Below are positions 34,976-43,717 of a stretch of DNA of 64,000 nt, one piece after another. Positions within the stretch are counted from its first letter, which is position 1. Each line of letters starts with the position of its first letter. Source of the stretch: JAWXBM01 sp034440115. Its GTDB lineage: Bacteria > Pseudomonadota > Gammaproteobacteria > Xanthomonadales > SZUA-36. The stretch lies in assembly GCA_034440115.1 (NCBI GenBank), contig JAWXBM010000117.1:29037-93036 (forward strand). The letters run 5' to 3'. Under the pieces are notes generated by a model. It did not search any database. It saw nothing but the letters and a program-made list of their open reading frames with translations, and was not told the origin of the DNA. The position numbers and the translations under genes are program-made.

Positions 34976-36385
34976 TTACTCCTTGATACCACCACGGGTC
35001 AGTTCCAACGGGTCGAGCAGACGGTCCAGTTCTTGGTCCGACAAATCGGTCATCTCGCGGGCCACATCCTTGATGGGGAGCCCTTGCTTGTAGGCCTGCT
35101 TGGCCATGCTCGCTCCCAGCTCATAACCCACCACCGGGTTCAGTGCCGTGACCAGAATCGGGTTACGCTGCAGCGTTTTGCTGATCACATCTTCGCGAAC
35201 CTTGAAGCCGGCAATGGCCGAGTCGGCTAGCAAACGGCTGGAGCTGGATAGAATTTGCAGGCTTTGCAGCAGGTTCAACGCCACTACCGGTAACATGACA
35301 TTGAGCTGGAACAGACCAGACTGGCCTGCAATCGTAATCGTGCTGTCGTTGCCGATTACCTGCGCACAGACCATGCAGACCGCTTCCGGAATCACCGGGT
35401 TGACCTTGCCCGGCATGATGGACGAACCGGGTTGCAAAGAAGGCAGTTCGATTTCGCATAAACCCGCCAGTGGGCCTGAGTTCATCAGCCGCAGATCATT
35501 GGCTATCTTCATCAAGCTACAAGCCAGCGTTTTCAACTGGCCGGATAGCTCGACTGCAGCATCCTGTGAACTAATGCCTTCAAACAAATTTTCAGCCGAT
35601 TCAAACTTTACACCGGTCAGATCCTGCAAAGCCGCCGCCACTCGTGGTCCAAATTCCGGATGGGCATTAATCCCCGTACCCACCGCGGTGCCACCCTGTG
35701 GCAATTGGCGCATACGCTTGAGTGCGCTCTTGATGCGCGTGATGTTGGAGCGAATCTGGCTGGACCAGCAAGACAATTCCTGTGAAAAAGTAACCGGCAT
35801 GGCGTCCATCAAATGCGTGCGCCCGGTTTTGGCAATGCCGGCCAGTTCTTCAGATTTGATATCCAGCGTTTCTGCCAGGTGTTTCAAGGCTGGGATCAGG
35901 TCATGGCTGGCTACCAGACTGGCGCTGACTTGAATGGCAGTCGGTACCACGTCATTTGAGCTCTGGCACATGTTGACGTGGTCGTTGGGATGAATGACCA
36001 ATGTGTTTGCATGGGAGTTGTGTTGGGCATTTCCATGATTGGCCAGATGGGCAATCACTTCGTTGGCATTCATATTGGAGCTGGTTCCAGACCCGGTCTG
36101 GAACACATCAATCGGAAACTGTGCGTCCACTTCACCGGCCGATACCTTCCTGGCAGCAGCTTCAATGGCCAATGCGCGCTCGGTATCCAGCAAACCCAGC
36201 TCGCGATTGACCCGCGCTGCCGCTTCCTTGATCAGGCCCAGCGCATGGATGAATTCAGCCGGCATGCTCAAACCGCTGATGGGAAAATTCTGCACAGCAC
36301 GTTGGGTTTGTGCTCCCCAGAGTGCGCCTGCTGGGACTTTCAATTCGCCCATGCTGTCTTTCTCAATGCGGTACTCTGTACTCAT
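34976..36385 (-). CDS. fumC: Fumarate hydratase, class II
   Basis: 469 residues, aspartase/fumarase superfamily. The signature GSSIMPGKVNPV is intact; GSGTSSNMNANEVIA and QSSNDVVPTAIQ supply the substrate-binding residues, and KTGRTHLMDAMPVTF the active-site histidine region. It interconverts fumarate and malate in the TCA cycle; class II is iron-independent and oxygen-stable. It converges with the ABC operon and is divergent from purB across a 194-base gap that contains two perfect 12-bp palindromes. Confidence 0.95.
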   Translation of the reverse strand: MSTEYRIEKDSMGELKVPAGALWGAQTQRAVQNFPISGLSMPAEFIHALGLIKEAAARVNRELGLLDTERALAIEAAARKVSAGEVDAQFPIDVFQTGSGTSSNMNANEVIAHLANHGNAQHNSHANTLVIHPNDHVNMCQSSNDVVPTAIQVSASLVASHDLIPALKHLAETLDIKSEELAGIAKTGRTHLMDAMPVTFSQELSCWSSQIRSNITRIKSALKRMRQLPQGGTAVGTGINAHPEFGPRVAAALQDLTGVKFESAENLFEGISSQDAAVELSGQLKTLACSLMKIANDLRLMNSGPLAGLCEIELPSLQPGSSIMPGKVNPVIPEAVCMVCAQVIGNDSTITIAGQSGLFQLNVMLPVVALNLLQSLQILSSSSRLLADSAIAGFKVREDVISKTLQRNPILVTALNPVVGYELGASMAKQAYKQGLPIKDVAREMTDLSDQELDRLLDPLELTRGGIKE

Positions 36386-36413
36386 CGACTCAAATCTCCG
36401 TAAAGGGTGCTGG

Positions 36414-36506
36414 CAACTGCAGTTGACTGGAAACCACGTAGTTTAAGACTTGCTGGCCAGCCACGTACACCGCTGATTGCACCCATCCTGATATTAATCC
36501 GGATTA
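36414..36506. promoter_or_regulatory. Two perfect 12-bp palindromes between fumC and purB
   Basis: CAACTGCAGTTG (36414-36425) and TAATCCGGATTA (36495-36506) are both perfectly self-complementary. They lie in the shared upstream region of two divergent genes, where operators would be expected. No regulator is recognised for either. Confidence 0.4.
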
Positions 36507-36579
36507 TTCACCCTATAAATCATGGGCAAGCAATGTAAAATAGCCCGATTGATCAAGCTCTGCGCTAAGGAATATCCCA

Positions 36580-37977
36580 TTGTTGCCACTGAATGAATTA
36601 ACTGCCCTATCGCCGGTTGACGGGCGCTATGCCAACAAGACTGCCGCATTGCGCGACTATTGCAGCGAATCCGGCCTGGTACAACGCCGTGTCATTGTTG
36701 AATTGGGTTGGTTCCAGGCTCTGTGCAGCGAACCGGCAATTACCGAGCTGGCCCCTCTGACGGCTATCGCCAATGATTTTCTCGATCAACTGGCGAAGGA
36801 TTTCAGCAGTGCCGACGCTCAGGCGGTAAAAGACATCGAAGCAGTAACCAACCACGATGTCAAAGCCGTTGAATACTTTCTCAAGGAAAAGTTTCAACAG
36901 TTACCCGAGTTAGCCGAGCGGGCTGAATTCCTGCATTTTGCCTGCACTTCGGAAGACATCAATAATTTGGCTTACGCACTGATGTTGCGTGATGTTTACC
37001 AGGATTTGCTGCAGCCGCAGTTGGCCAAGCTGCAAGGCAAGTTACTGAATCTGGCGCATGACTACAGCTCCCAGCCCATGTTGTCGCGCACCCACGGCCA
37101 ACCGGCCTCACCCACCACGCTGGGCAAGGAGATGGCCAACGTTGCACATCGATTGCAGCGTCAAATGCTGCAACTGTCGCAGCAGGAATACCTCGGAAAA
37201 ATCAACGGTGCGGTGGGTAATTTCAACGCCCATGTAAGCGCCTATCCTGAAGTGGACTGGCCAGCACTGTCGCAAGGTTTTGTCGAATCACTGGGTTTGC
37301 AGTGGAACCCCTACACCACCCAAATCGAACCGCATGACTGGATCGCTGAGCTGTTCCATACCCAGGTACGTATCAACACCCTGTTAATAGATTTTTGTCG
37401 CGATACCTGGGGCTATATTTCGCTGGGTTATTTCAAGCAGAAAACCGTAGCTGGTGAAGTGGGCTCTTCCACCATGCCGCACAAGGTCAACCCCATCGAT
37501 TTTGAAAACGCCGAAGGTAATTTCGGTATTGCCAACGCGCTGCTGGCGCATTTGGCCGAAAAACTGCCGATATCCCGCTGGCAGCGTGACCTGACAGATT
37601 CCACCTCTTTACGCTCCATTGGCACGGTGTACGGTCACCAACTGATAGCCTTCGCATCCTTATCGCGAGGTATGGATAAGCTGGAAATCGATGTTGCCCG
37701 GTTGGACCAGGACCTGGAGCTGAATTGGGAAGTACTGGCCGAACCGGTGCAAACCATGATGCGCCGCTATGGCCTGGACAACCCGTATGAGCAGTTGAAA
37801 GCACTGACCCGTGGCAAACGCATGGGCCGTGAAGAATTTGCCAGCTTGATCCATTCACTGGCTATCCCGGCTGAAGCCCGTGATGCCCTGCTGAGACTTA
37901 CACCGCAAAACTACAGCGGCCTGGCAGCCAGGCTGGCGCAGGAATTGAAGGAAGCCCAGGAAGTGCAGAAAACATGA
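36580..37977 (+). CDS. purB: Adenylosuccinate lyase
   Basis: 465 residues, E. coli-type PurB: NELTALSPVDGRYANKTAAL at the N terminus, FACTSEDINNLAYALML, LSRTHGQPASPTTLGKEMAN, and the superfamily signature GSSTMPHKVNPIDFENAE. It acts twice in purine synthesis, releasing fumarate each time. The start is a TTG at 36580, with AAGGA eight bases upstream; no in-frame ATG precedes the conserved N terminus. It overlaps the roxA start by four bases (ATGA). Confidence 0.95.
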   Translation: MLPLNELTALSPVDGRYANKTAALRDYCSESGLVQRRVIVELGWFQALCSEPAITELAPLTAIANDFLDQLAKDFSSADAQAVKDIEAVTNHDVKAVEYFLKEKFQQLPELAERAEFLHFACTSEDINNLAYALMLRDVYQDLLQPQLAKLQGKLLNLAHDYSSQPMLSRTHGQPASPTTLGKEMANVAHRLQRQMLQLSQQEYLGKINGAVGNFNAHVSAYPEVDWPALSQGFVESLGLQWNPYTTQIEPHDWIAELFHTQVRINTLLIDFCRDTWGYISLGYFKQKTVAGEVGSSTMPHKVNPIDFENAEGNFGIANALLAHLAEKLPISRWQRDLTDSTSLRSIGTVYGHQLIAFASLSRGMDKLEIDVARLDQDLELNWEVLAEPVQTMMRRYGLDNPYEQLKALTRGKRMGREEFASLIHSLAIPAEARDALLRLTPQNYSGLAARLAQELKEAQEVQKT

Positions 37978-38876
37978 ACACCCCACCTGCTGGCGTGCCG
38001 CTGGGAGGCATGCCAGCAGAGGTCTTCCTGCGTGATTATTGGCAAAAGCAGCCCTGCTTGCTACGCCAGGCTTTTCCCGACTTTGTACCTGCTCTGGATG
38101 AAAACGATATTGCCGGTCTGGCTTGCGAAGAATTAAGCGAAGCACGCCTGGTCACAGGCAACTTTGAAAGCGCCAATTGGCGGGTGGAACACGGTCCCTT
38201 CGATGAACAGCGGCTCGCTACCCTGCCCGCTAAGGACTGGTGTTTGCTGGTGCAGGATGTGGAAAAGCATTACCCACCATTGCAATCATTGCTGGCACAG
38301 TTTGCCTTCCTGCCGAGTTGGCGGCTGGATGACCTGATGGTCAGCGTCAGCGCACCGGGTGGCTCGGTGGGGCCGCATGTCGATCAATACGATGTTTTTC
38401 TGCTGCAGGCATCGGGACAGCGACGCTGGCAGTTGGCAGAACAGTTCAACCCCGCATGGCAAGCTGATTGCGACCTGCGTGTGTTGCAGCAGTTCCAGCC
38501 TGAGCAGGAATGGTTGCTGCAGCCCGGTGACATGCTTTATCTGCCACCCGGCTTGGCCCATTACGGGCTGGCTCTGGATCTGGGCATGACCTGGTCCATT
38601 GGCTTACGCGCACCCAGCCAGGCGGACCTGTTCCAGGCCTTCGGCGACTGGCTGGCCGAGCAACAGGCCGAGCAACATGGCGATGGCAGGCGTTATTCAG
38701 ATCCGGCTTTGGAAGCGGCCAGTCGGGCAGGTGAAATCGCTCCGGCAGCATTGCGTCAACTGGCCGACTTGTTCGAGGTAGCACGCTCGTCATCAGACGA
38801 AAAACAGCCCAATCCAAAACTTGGCAGGAGCGCAATCCTCGGCCTGGCCAGCAACCCGACCAGCGGCTTGATCTGA
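37974..38876 (+). CDS. roxA: Ribosomal protein uL16 3-hydroxylase (RoxA/YcfD), N-terminal part, frameshifted
   Basis: 300 residues in this frame. The JmjC-like cupin core is complete: iron ligands H135 and D137 (GPHVDQYD) and H196 (GLAHYGL), with DLMVSVSAPGGSVG and PGDMLYLPPG around them. The enzyme hydroxylates an arginine of ribosomal protein uL16 using 2-oxoglutarate and oxygen. The family is about 370-390 residues; here the frame runs into LGRSAILGLASNPTSGLI and stops early, while the missing C-terminal domain continues in another frame (38897-39214). A one-base loss in the A5 run at 38800-38804 would explain it. Sequencing error is possible. Confidence 0.85.
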   Translation: MNTPPAGVPLGGMPAEVFLRDYWQKQPCLLRQAFPDFVPALDENDIAGLACEELSEARLVTGNFESANWRVEHGPFDEQRLATLPAKDWCLLVQDVEKHYPPLQSLLAQFAFLPSWRLDDLMVSVSAPGGSVGPHVDQYDVFLLQASGQRRWQLAEQFNPAWQADCDLRVLQQFQPEQEWLLQPGDMLYLPPGLAHYGLALDLGMTWSIGLRAPSQADLFQAFGDWLAEQQAEQHGDGRRYSDPALEAASRAGEIAPAALRQLADLFEVARSSSDEKQPNPKLGRSAILGLASNPTSGLI

Positions 38877-38896
38877 ATGGTTTCCTGGCGTCCTTT

Positions 38897-39214
38897 ATGA
38901 GCCGCTACCGACTGGCGCATCAGCCCGCCGCGCCTGACCAGGCTCTAAATCTGTTGCAATTGCAGCAAGCCCAGGCAGCCGGTGCCGGCTTGCAACGCAA
39001 TCCCTGGACTCGTCTGAATTGGATCGCTGTGGGAGAAAAAGCTCGTCTGTTCGCAGCCGGAGATGAAAGACCGTGCAGCCCTGAATTAGCCACAGCCTTA
39101 TGCAGCGCTGGCGTCAATGGGCTTGATCTGCAGGAGCTCAAACCGGAAGACCAACAGTGTGTTCTGGACCTGATTAACCTCGGTCATCTGTTCCTGCACT
39201 ACAAAGACGGCTAA
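38897..39214 (+). CDS. roxA: Ribosomal protein uL16 3-hydroxylase (RoxA/YcfD), C-terminal part in a shifted frame
   Basis: This frame encodes MSRYRLAHQPAAPDQ... and ends NLGHLFLHYKDG, the winged-helix C-terminal domain of RoxA/YcfD (compare the family ending with a hydrophobic stretch and a short charged tail). Reading the same frame back past the ATG gives LDLNGFLASFM, which aligns with the WFGxF helix before the C-terminal domain, so the frame is really a continuation of the gene starting at 37974, not a separate protein. Joined with one base restored, the product would have about 413 residues. Confidence 0.75.
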   Translation: MSRYRLAHQPAAPDQALNLLQLQQAQAAGAGLQRNPWTRLNWIAVGEKARLFAAGDERPCSPELATALCSAGVNGLDLQELKPEDQQCVLDLINLGHLFLHYKDG

Positions 39215-39283
39215 GACCAGCGTATTGCCTGGCTGATGACATTGATTACGCAGCGATTCGCCCACATAGAAAGAGGGCTAAGT

Positions 39284-39289
39284 TATAAT
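39284..39289 (+). promoter_or_regulatory. Possible -10 box of the sucA promoter
   Basis: A perfect TATAAT about 155 bases before the sucA ATG. No good -35 box is seen at normal spacing. The resulting leader would contain a short CCGGA/TCCGG stem near 39301-39326 and the 14-bp tandem repeat. Confidence 0.4.
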
Positions 39290-39373
39290 GCCCGATTGCG
39301 CCGGAGTGGCTGAATAATTCCGGACTTTTTGCCGGTCAATAAATCAAATTAAGCTGGCAACCCATTTGAACCC

Positions 39374-39415
39374 GGCCATCTGGATTTGGCCATCTGAAAC
39401 TGGCCATCTGAAACT
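39374..39415. repeat. Threefold 14-bp tandem repeat in the sucA leader
   Basis: GGCCATCTGGATTT (39374-39387), then GGCCATCTGAAACT twice (39388-39401 and 39402-39415). The last two units are identical. They lie 28-70 bases upstream of the sucA ATG. Confidence 0.85.
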
Positions 39416-39442
39416 GGATTGGGCACGGGTGTTCGAAAAATA

Positions 39443-42307
39443 ATGGATCGAAGCGTGGATCGTACTTTGCAGGAACTGAAAAACTCATCGCACCTTTATG
39501 GCAGCAACGCGCCTTTAATCGAGGCCTGGTACGAATCCTGGCTGGAAGATCCGGGCAGTGTGCCGGATCAATGGGCAGCGGAGTTTGCGCGCATGCGCAG
39601 CAGCAATGAAAGCAACGATGAAAGCAACGATGAAAGCAGTGGCGCTGAACAAGGCCGACTGGATCTGGAAGAAAAATATCGCCTGCTGGGTCGACTGACC
39701 CCTACCCAGGAAGCCGATTATCGCGAATCTGACCACAAACAGGCGGCCGTTCTCAAGCTGATCCACGCTTACCGCATCCGCGGCCACGAATCCGCCCGGC
39801 TTGATCCATTGGGCTTACCGCACCGGGATCCGGTTCCCGACCTGGGCCTGGAATTCAACGATCTGAACGATACCGACCTCGACCTGAATTTCGACACCGG
39901 CACGCTGGTCGCTCCCAAGCGTATGAAATTGCGTGATATTGTTGAGCTCTGCAAGCGGGTTTACTGTGGCAGTATTGGCCTTGAGTACATGCACATCATC
40001 GATACCACCAAGCGCGAGTGGATCCAGGAACGCATGGAAGGCAGCGCAGGTATTTATGCTGTCAACGACGCAGAACGATTGCGTATCCTGCAGATGCTCA
40101 CCGCTGCCGAGGGTCTGGAGAAATATCTGCACACGCGTTACGTGGGGCAGAAACGATTTTCTCTCGAAGGCGGCGACAGCCTGATTCCCTTATTGCATGA
40201 AACCATGCTGCATGCCGGTGAACGCGGTGTGCAGGAAATCGTCATGGGCATGGCCCATCGCGGCCGGCTGAACGTACTGGTCAATATTCTTGGTAAATCG
40301 CCATCCATGCTGTTCGCAGAATTCGAAGGCAGCCTGGCCAAGCAGGATCCCTTGCGCTCCGGCGATGTGAAATACCACCTGGGTTTTGCTTCAGACATCC
40401 AAACACCGGGCGGCCCCGTACATATGGCGCTGGCCTTCAACCCATCCCATCTGGAAATCGTTGATCCGGTGGTAGTGGGCTCGGCAAGAGCCCGACAGGT
40501 TCGGCGCAAAGACACAGGCCATGACCAGGTCATGCCGATTCTGATCCACGGCGACGCCGCTTTTGCCGGCCAGGGCGTGGTCATGGAATTGTTCCAGATG
40601 TCAGAAGTGCGTGGCTTTGCGGTGGGCGGAACCCTGCACATCGTGATCAACAACCAGATAGGCTTCACCATCAGCAATCCGGCCGATGCCCGCTCTACAC
40701 CTTACTGCACGGCCGTGGCGAAGATGGTCAATGCACCCATATTCCACGTTAATGCGAATGATCCGGAAGCGGTCCATCACGTAATGAAAATCGCCTGTGA
40801 CTTCCGTACCACGTTTAAACGCGACGTGGTAATTGATCTGTACTGTTTTCGGCGTCATGGCCATAACGAGGCCGACGAACCGGCCGCAACACAACCCATC
40901 ATGTATCAGAAAATTCGTAAGATGCCGACCACGCGACAGATCTATGCAGACGACCTGGTACGCCGCGCGATAATCGACAGCGCCGTGCCGCAACAATTGA
41001 TGGATACCTATCGCGAACAGCTGGACCGGGGCGAGCAAGTGGCGGATGTGACCACTGAACCACGCACCAATGAATATGCCGCGAGCTGGCGTAATTTTGG
41101 CCATGTGGAAGAGCCCTGCAGTGTAGATACCACCTATCCTGTGGCATCAATTCAGCAACTGTCAGAAAAACTGACTACTCTACCCGAAGGCTTCAAGCTG
41201 CACCCACGGGTGGCCAAAATCGTTGAAGACCGCAAATTAATGGCCAAAGGCGAATTGGACATGGATTGGGGCTTCGCCGAAACCCTGGCATACGCCAGCC
41301 TGATTGAACAGGGCACCCACCTGCGGCTGGTGGGCCAGGATTCAAGTCGCGGAACTTTTTTCCATCGCCATGCCGTGTTGCACAACCAGCTAGATGGCAG
41401 CACTTTGTTGCCGCTGGCTGAATTGAATCCGGCTACGGACGTACTGGTGGTTGATTCTTTGTTATCAGAAGAAGCAGTGCTGGGCTTTGAATACGGTTAT
41501 GCCACCGCTGCGCCGGAAACTCTGGTGATCTGGGAAGCCCAGTTTGGTGATTTCGTCAACGGTGCACAGGTGGTCATAGACCAGTTCATCACCTCAGGCG
41601 AAGCCAAGTGGGGTCGTTTATGTGGCTTGACCATGCTGCTGCCGCACGGCTACGAAGGCCAGGGCCCGGAGCACTCCAGTGCCCGGCTGGAACGTTTCTT
41701 GCAACTGTGTTCATACCACAACATCCAGGTTTGCGTGCCCTCAACTCCGGCACAGATGTTCCATCTGATACGCCGGCAGGTTCTGCAACCCACCCGCAAG
41801 CCACTGGTTGTTATGACCCCCAAGAGCCTGTTGCGCAGCAAATCGTCCACTTCCAAACTGGAGTTACTGGAAGAAGGATTTTTCCAGCGTGTCATCGGTG
41901 ACCGTGGCCCGGGCGATGCCGCAGAAATCAAACGCGTGGTGCTGTGTTCCGGCAAAGTTTATTACGACCTGGCAGAACAACGTGATGCCAAAGGAATTCG
42001 CGAAGTAGCCGTTATGCGCCTGGAACAGCTCTACCCCTTCCCGCTGAGTGAAGTCACCAGTTTTATTGAAGAGTTTCCGGCCGCCATCGAAGTTGTGTGG
42101 TGCCAGGAAGAGCCGCAGAACCAGGGTGCCTGGTACCAGATCAGACACCACTTGCAAGCCTGTGTTGGCGCGCGCGAATTAAAGTATGCCGGCCGCGGAA
42201 GCTCAGCTTCGCCGGCGTCGGGTTACTACAAAGTTCACCTTGAACAACAACAAAACCTGGTTAATCAGGCCCTGAGCGGCAATGTTGCCGAAGACCTAAA
42301 TTCGTAG
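39443..42307 (+). CDS. sucA: 2-oxoglutarate dehydrogenase E1 component
   Basis: 954 residues from MDRSVDRTLQELKNSSHLYG. The thiamine-diphosphate E1 enzyme shows HRGRLNVLVNILGKSP, HLGFASDIQTPGG, the metal/ThDP region ILIHGDAAFAGQGVV and IVINNQIGFTISNP, and the C-terminal pyrimidine-binding domain (FGDFVNGAQVVIDQFI, LLPHGYEGQGPEHSSARLER). It decarboxylates 2-oxoglutarate and transfers succinyl to SucB. The in-frame TTG at 39419 is a less likely start. A repeated NESNDESNDESS linker (39608-39637) sits after the N-terminal E2-binding segment. Followed by sucB after a hairpin-filled gap. Confidence 0.96.
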   Translation: MDRSVDRTLQELKNSSHLYGSNAPLIEAWYESWLEDPGSVPDQWAAEFARMRSSNESNDESNDESSGAEQGRLDLEEKYRLLGRLTPTQEADYRESDHKQAAVLKLIHAYRIRGHESARLDPLGLPHRDPVPDLGLEFNDLNDTDLDLNFDTGTLVAPKRMKLRDIVELCKRVYCGSIGLEYMHIIDTTKREWIQERMEGSAGIYAVNDAERLRILQMLTAAEGLEKYLHTRYVGQKRFSLEGGDSLIPLLHETMLHAGERGVQEIVMGMAHRGRLNVLVNILGKSPSMLFAEFEGSLAKQDPLRSGDVKYHLGFASDIQTPGGPVHMALAFNPSHLEIVDPVVVGSARARQVRRKDTGHDQVMPILIHGDAAFAGQGVVMELFQMSEVRGFAVGGTLHIVINNQIGFTISNPADARSTPYCTAVAKMVNAPIFHVNANDPEAVHHVMKIACDFRTTFKRDVVIDLYCFRRHGHNEADEPAATQPIMYQKIRKMPTTRQIYADDLVRRAIIDSAVPQQLMDTYREQLDRGEQVADVTTEPRTNEYAASWRNFGHVEEPCSVDTTYPVASIQQLSEKLTTLPEGFKLHPRVAKIVEDRKLMAKGELDMDWGFAETLAYASLIEQGTHLRLVGQDSSRGTFFHRHAVLHNQLDGSTLLPLAELNPATDVLVVDSLLSEEAVLGFEYGYATAAPETLVIWEAQFGDFVNGAQVVIDQFITSGEAKWGRLCGLTMLLPHGYEGQGPEHSSARLERFLQLCSYHNIQVCVPSTPAQMFHLIRRQVLQPTRKPLVVMTPKSLLRSKSSTSKLELLEEGFFQRVIGDRGPGDAAEIKRVVLCSGKVYYDLAEQRDAKGIREVAVMRLEQLYPFPLSEVTSFIEEFPAAIEVVWCQEEPQNQGAWYQIRHHLQACVGARELKYAGRGSSASPASGYYKVHLEQQQNLVNQALSGNVAEDLNS
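39608..39637. repeat. 12-bp in-frame tandem repeat near the 5' end of sucA
   Basis: GAAAGCAACGAT occurs twice in full (39608-39619 and 39620-39631) and once in part (from 39632). It encodes repeated ESND in a linker of the E1 protein, where length change should be tolerated. Confidence 0.8.
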
Positions 42308-42311
42308 GAAA

Positions 42312-42458
42312 GCTCTGAATAAATCCATGCTGGATTTCTCAGAGCACGGAAAGTGAAAAGCGTGGTTTTCACTTTCCTTCATTTTCAATGAGTGTCCCTC
42401 ACTGAAAATGGCGACACTTCCCTGTGGCGCAGGAATCCCTGAAAAAATCAGAGATTCC
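42312..42458 (+). repeat. Array of four hairpins between sucA and sucB
   Basis: Four stem-loops follow each other in the 174-base gap. First, GCTCTGA/TCAGAGC (42312-42345) enclosing AAATCCA/TGGATTT with loop TGC. Second, a perfect 12-bp stem GGAAAGTGAAAA/TTTTCACTTTCC (42348-42377) with a 6-base loop. Third, a 12-bp stem with one mismatch beginning CATTTTCA (42380-42410). Fourth, an 11-bp stem with one mismatch beginning GGAATC (42432-42458), loop AAAAA. A minor CCTG/CAGG hairpin lies at 42421-42433. None has a following T-run, so they do not look like a terminator. Confidence 0.85.
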
Positions 42459-42481
42459 CTAAATACTGACTGGAATCACTC

Positions 42482-43693
42482 ATGACCATTGAAATAAAAG
42501 TGCCTGTACTGCCCGAGTCTGTAGAAGACGCTGTTATTGCCGCCTGGCATAAAAAGCCCGGCGATGTGCTGCGCCGCGACGAGAATCTGCTGGATCTTGA
42601 AACCGACAAAGTGGTGCTCGAAGTACCCTCGCCGGTCGATGGCATCCTGAAGGAAATCAAAGCTGAAGCCGGCGCAACCGTATTCAGCAATGATTTGCTG
42701 GCTATTATCGAAGAAGGTGCTGTTAGCGGTGGTGAATCAGCGGCTGAATCAGCCACTGAGACCAAAGAAGAAACGAAAGCCGAGCCAACAGCCGCAGCGA
42801 AGCAAGAGAAAACAGAAACCAGCGCCACGACCAGATCCAACACCAAAAGCACGGCCGACAACAGCAAACTCAGCCCGGCAGCCCGGCGCGCAGCGGAAGA
42901 AGAAAATGTCGACAGCAGCAAAGTAGCCGGCAGTGGCCGCGGTGGCCGTATCACCAAGGGCGATATTCTTTCATATGCGAAGTCCGGTGGTTCCCGGCAG
43001 GAAGAACGAGTGAAAATGACCCGCCTGCGCAGCAAGATTGCGCAGCGCATGAAAGAAGCGCAAAACACTGCTGCCCTGCTCACCTCTTTCAATGAAGTGG
43101 ATCTGAAGGCGGTGATGGATCTGCGCAGCAAGTACAAGGAAGAATTCATCAAGCGCCATGGCATCAAGCTCGGAATGATGTCCTTTTTTGTGAAGGCTTG
43201 TTGTGATGCCTTGCGCAAACACCCGGTGGTCAACGCGTCCATTGATGGCGATGAAATCGTCTATCACAACTTTCAGGACATCGGCATTGCCGTATCGACC
43301 GAGCGCGGATTGATGGTGCCCATTATTCGCAATGCGGAAAACCTGGGACTGGCGGAAATCGAACAAAGTATCGAAAACTATGCTTTGGCCGCACGCGACG
43401 GCAGTATCAAGCTGGAGGATCTGCAAGGCGGCACTTTCTCCATCACTAACGGTGGGATTTTTGGCTCGCTGTTATCCACACCTTTGCTGAACCCGCCACA
43501 GAGCGCCATTCTTGGCATGCATACCATAAAGGAACGTGCCGTAGTGGTGGACGGACAAGTTGTGGCCCGGCCCATGATGTATCTTGCGCTGAGCTATGAC
43601 CATCGCATCATCGACGGCAAAGATGCGGTGCAGTTCCTGGTAGCGGTTAAAGAAGCATTGGAAGATCCGGCACGCCTGTTATTGAATATTTGA
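42482..43693 (+). CDS. sucB: Dihydrolipoyllysine-residue succinyltransferase (2-oxoglutarate dehydrogenase E2)
   Basis: 403 residues: a lipoyl domain at 1-77 with the lipoylated lysine in DLETDKVVLEV, an Ala/Glu/Thr-rich flexible linker (about 80-125), a peripheral-subunit-binding domain (LSPAARRAAEEENVDSSKVA, then GRGGRITKGDIL) and the acyltransferase core with the catalytic HxxxD in SYDHRIIDGKDAV. It passes succinyl groups from E1 to CoA. It lies between sucA and lpd, all on the plus strand. Confidence 0.96.
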   Translation: MTIEIKVPVLPESVEDAVIAAWHKKPGDVLRRDENLLDLETDKVVLEVPSPVDGILKEIKAEAGATVFSNDLLAIIEEGAVSGGESAAESATETKEETKAEPTAAAKQEKTETSATTRSNTKSTADNSKLSPAARRAAEEENVDSSKVAGSGRGGRITKGDILSYAKSGGSRQEERVKMTRLRSKIAQRMKEAQNTAALLTSFNEVDLKAVMDLRSKYKEEFIKRHGIKLGMMSFFVKACCDALRKHPVVNASIDGDEIVYHNFQDIGIAVSTERGLMVPIIRNAENLGLAEIEQSIENYALAARDGSIKLEDLQGGTFSITNGGIFGSLLSTPLLNPPQSAILGMHTIKERAVVVDGQVVARPMMYLALSYDHRIIDGKDAVQFLVAVKEALEDPARLLLNI

Positions 43694-43717
43694 TGGTTTG
43701 GCTTTGAGGAATCAGAC

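Noticed and set aside
39299..39345. Sequence near the sucA leader resembling the 5' half of a tRNA (GCCGGAGTGGCTGAAT)
   Set aside because: The D-arm-like start is there, but no anticodon arm, TpsiC arm or acceptor complement follows within a tRNA length.
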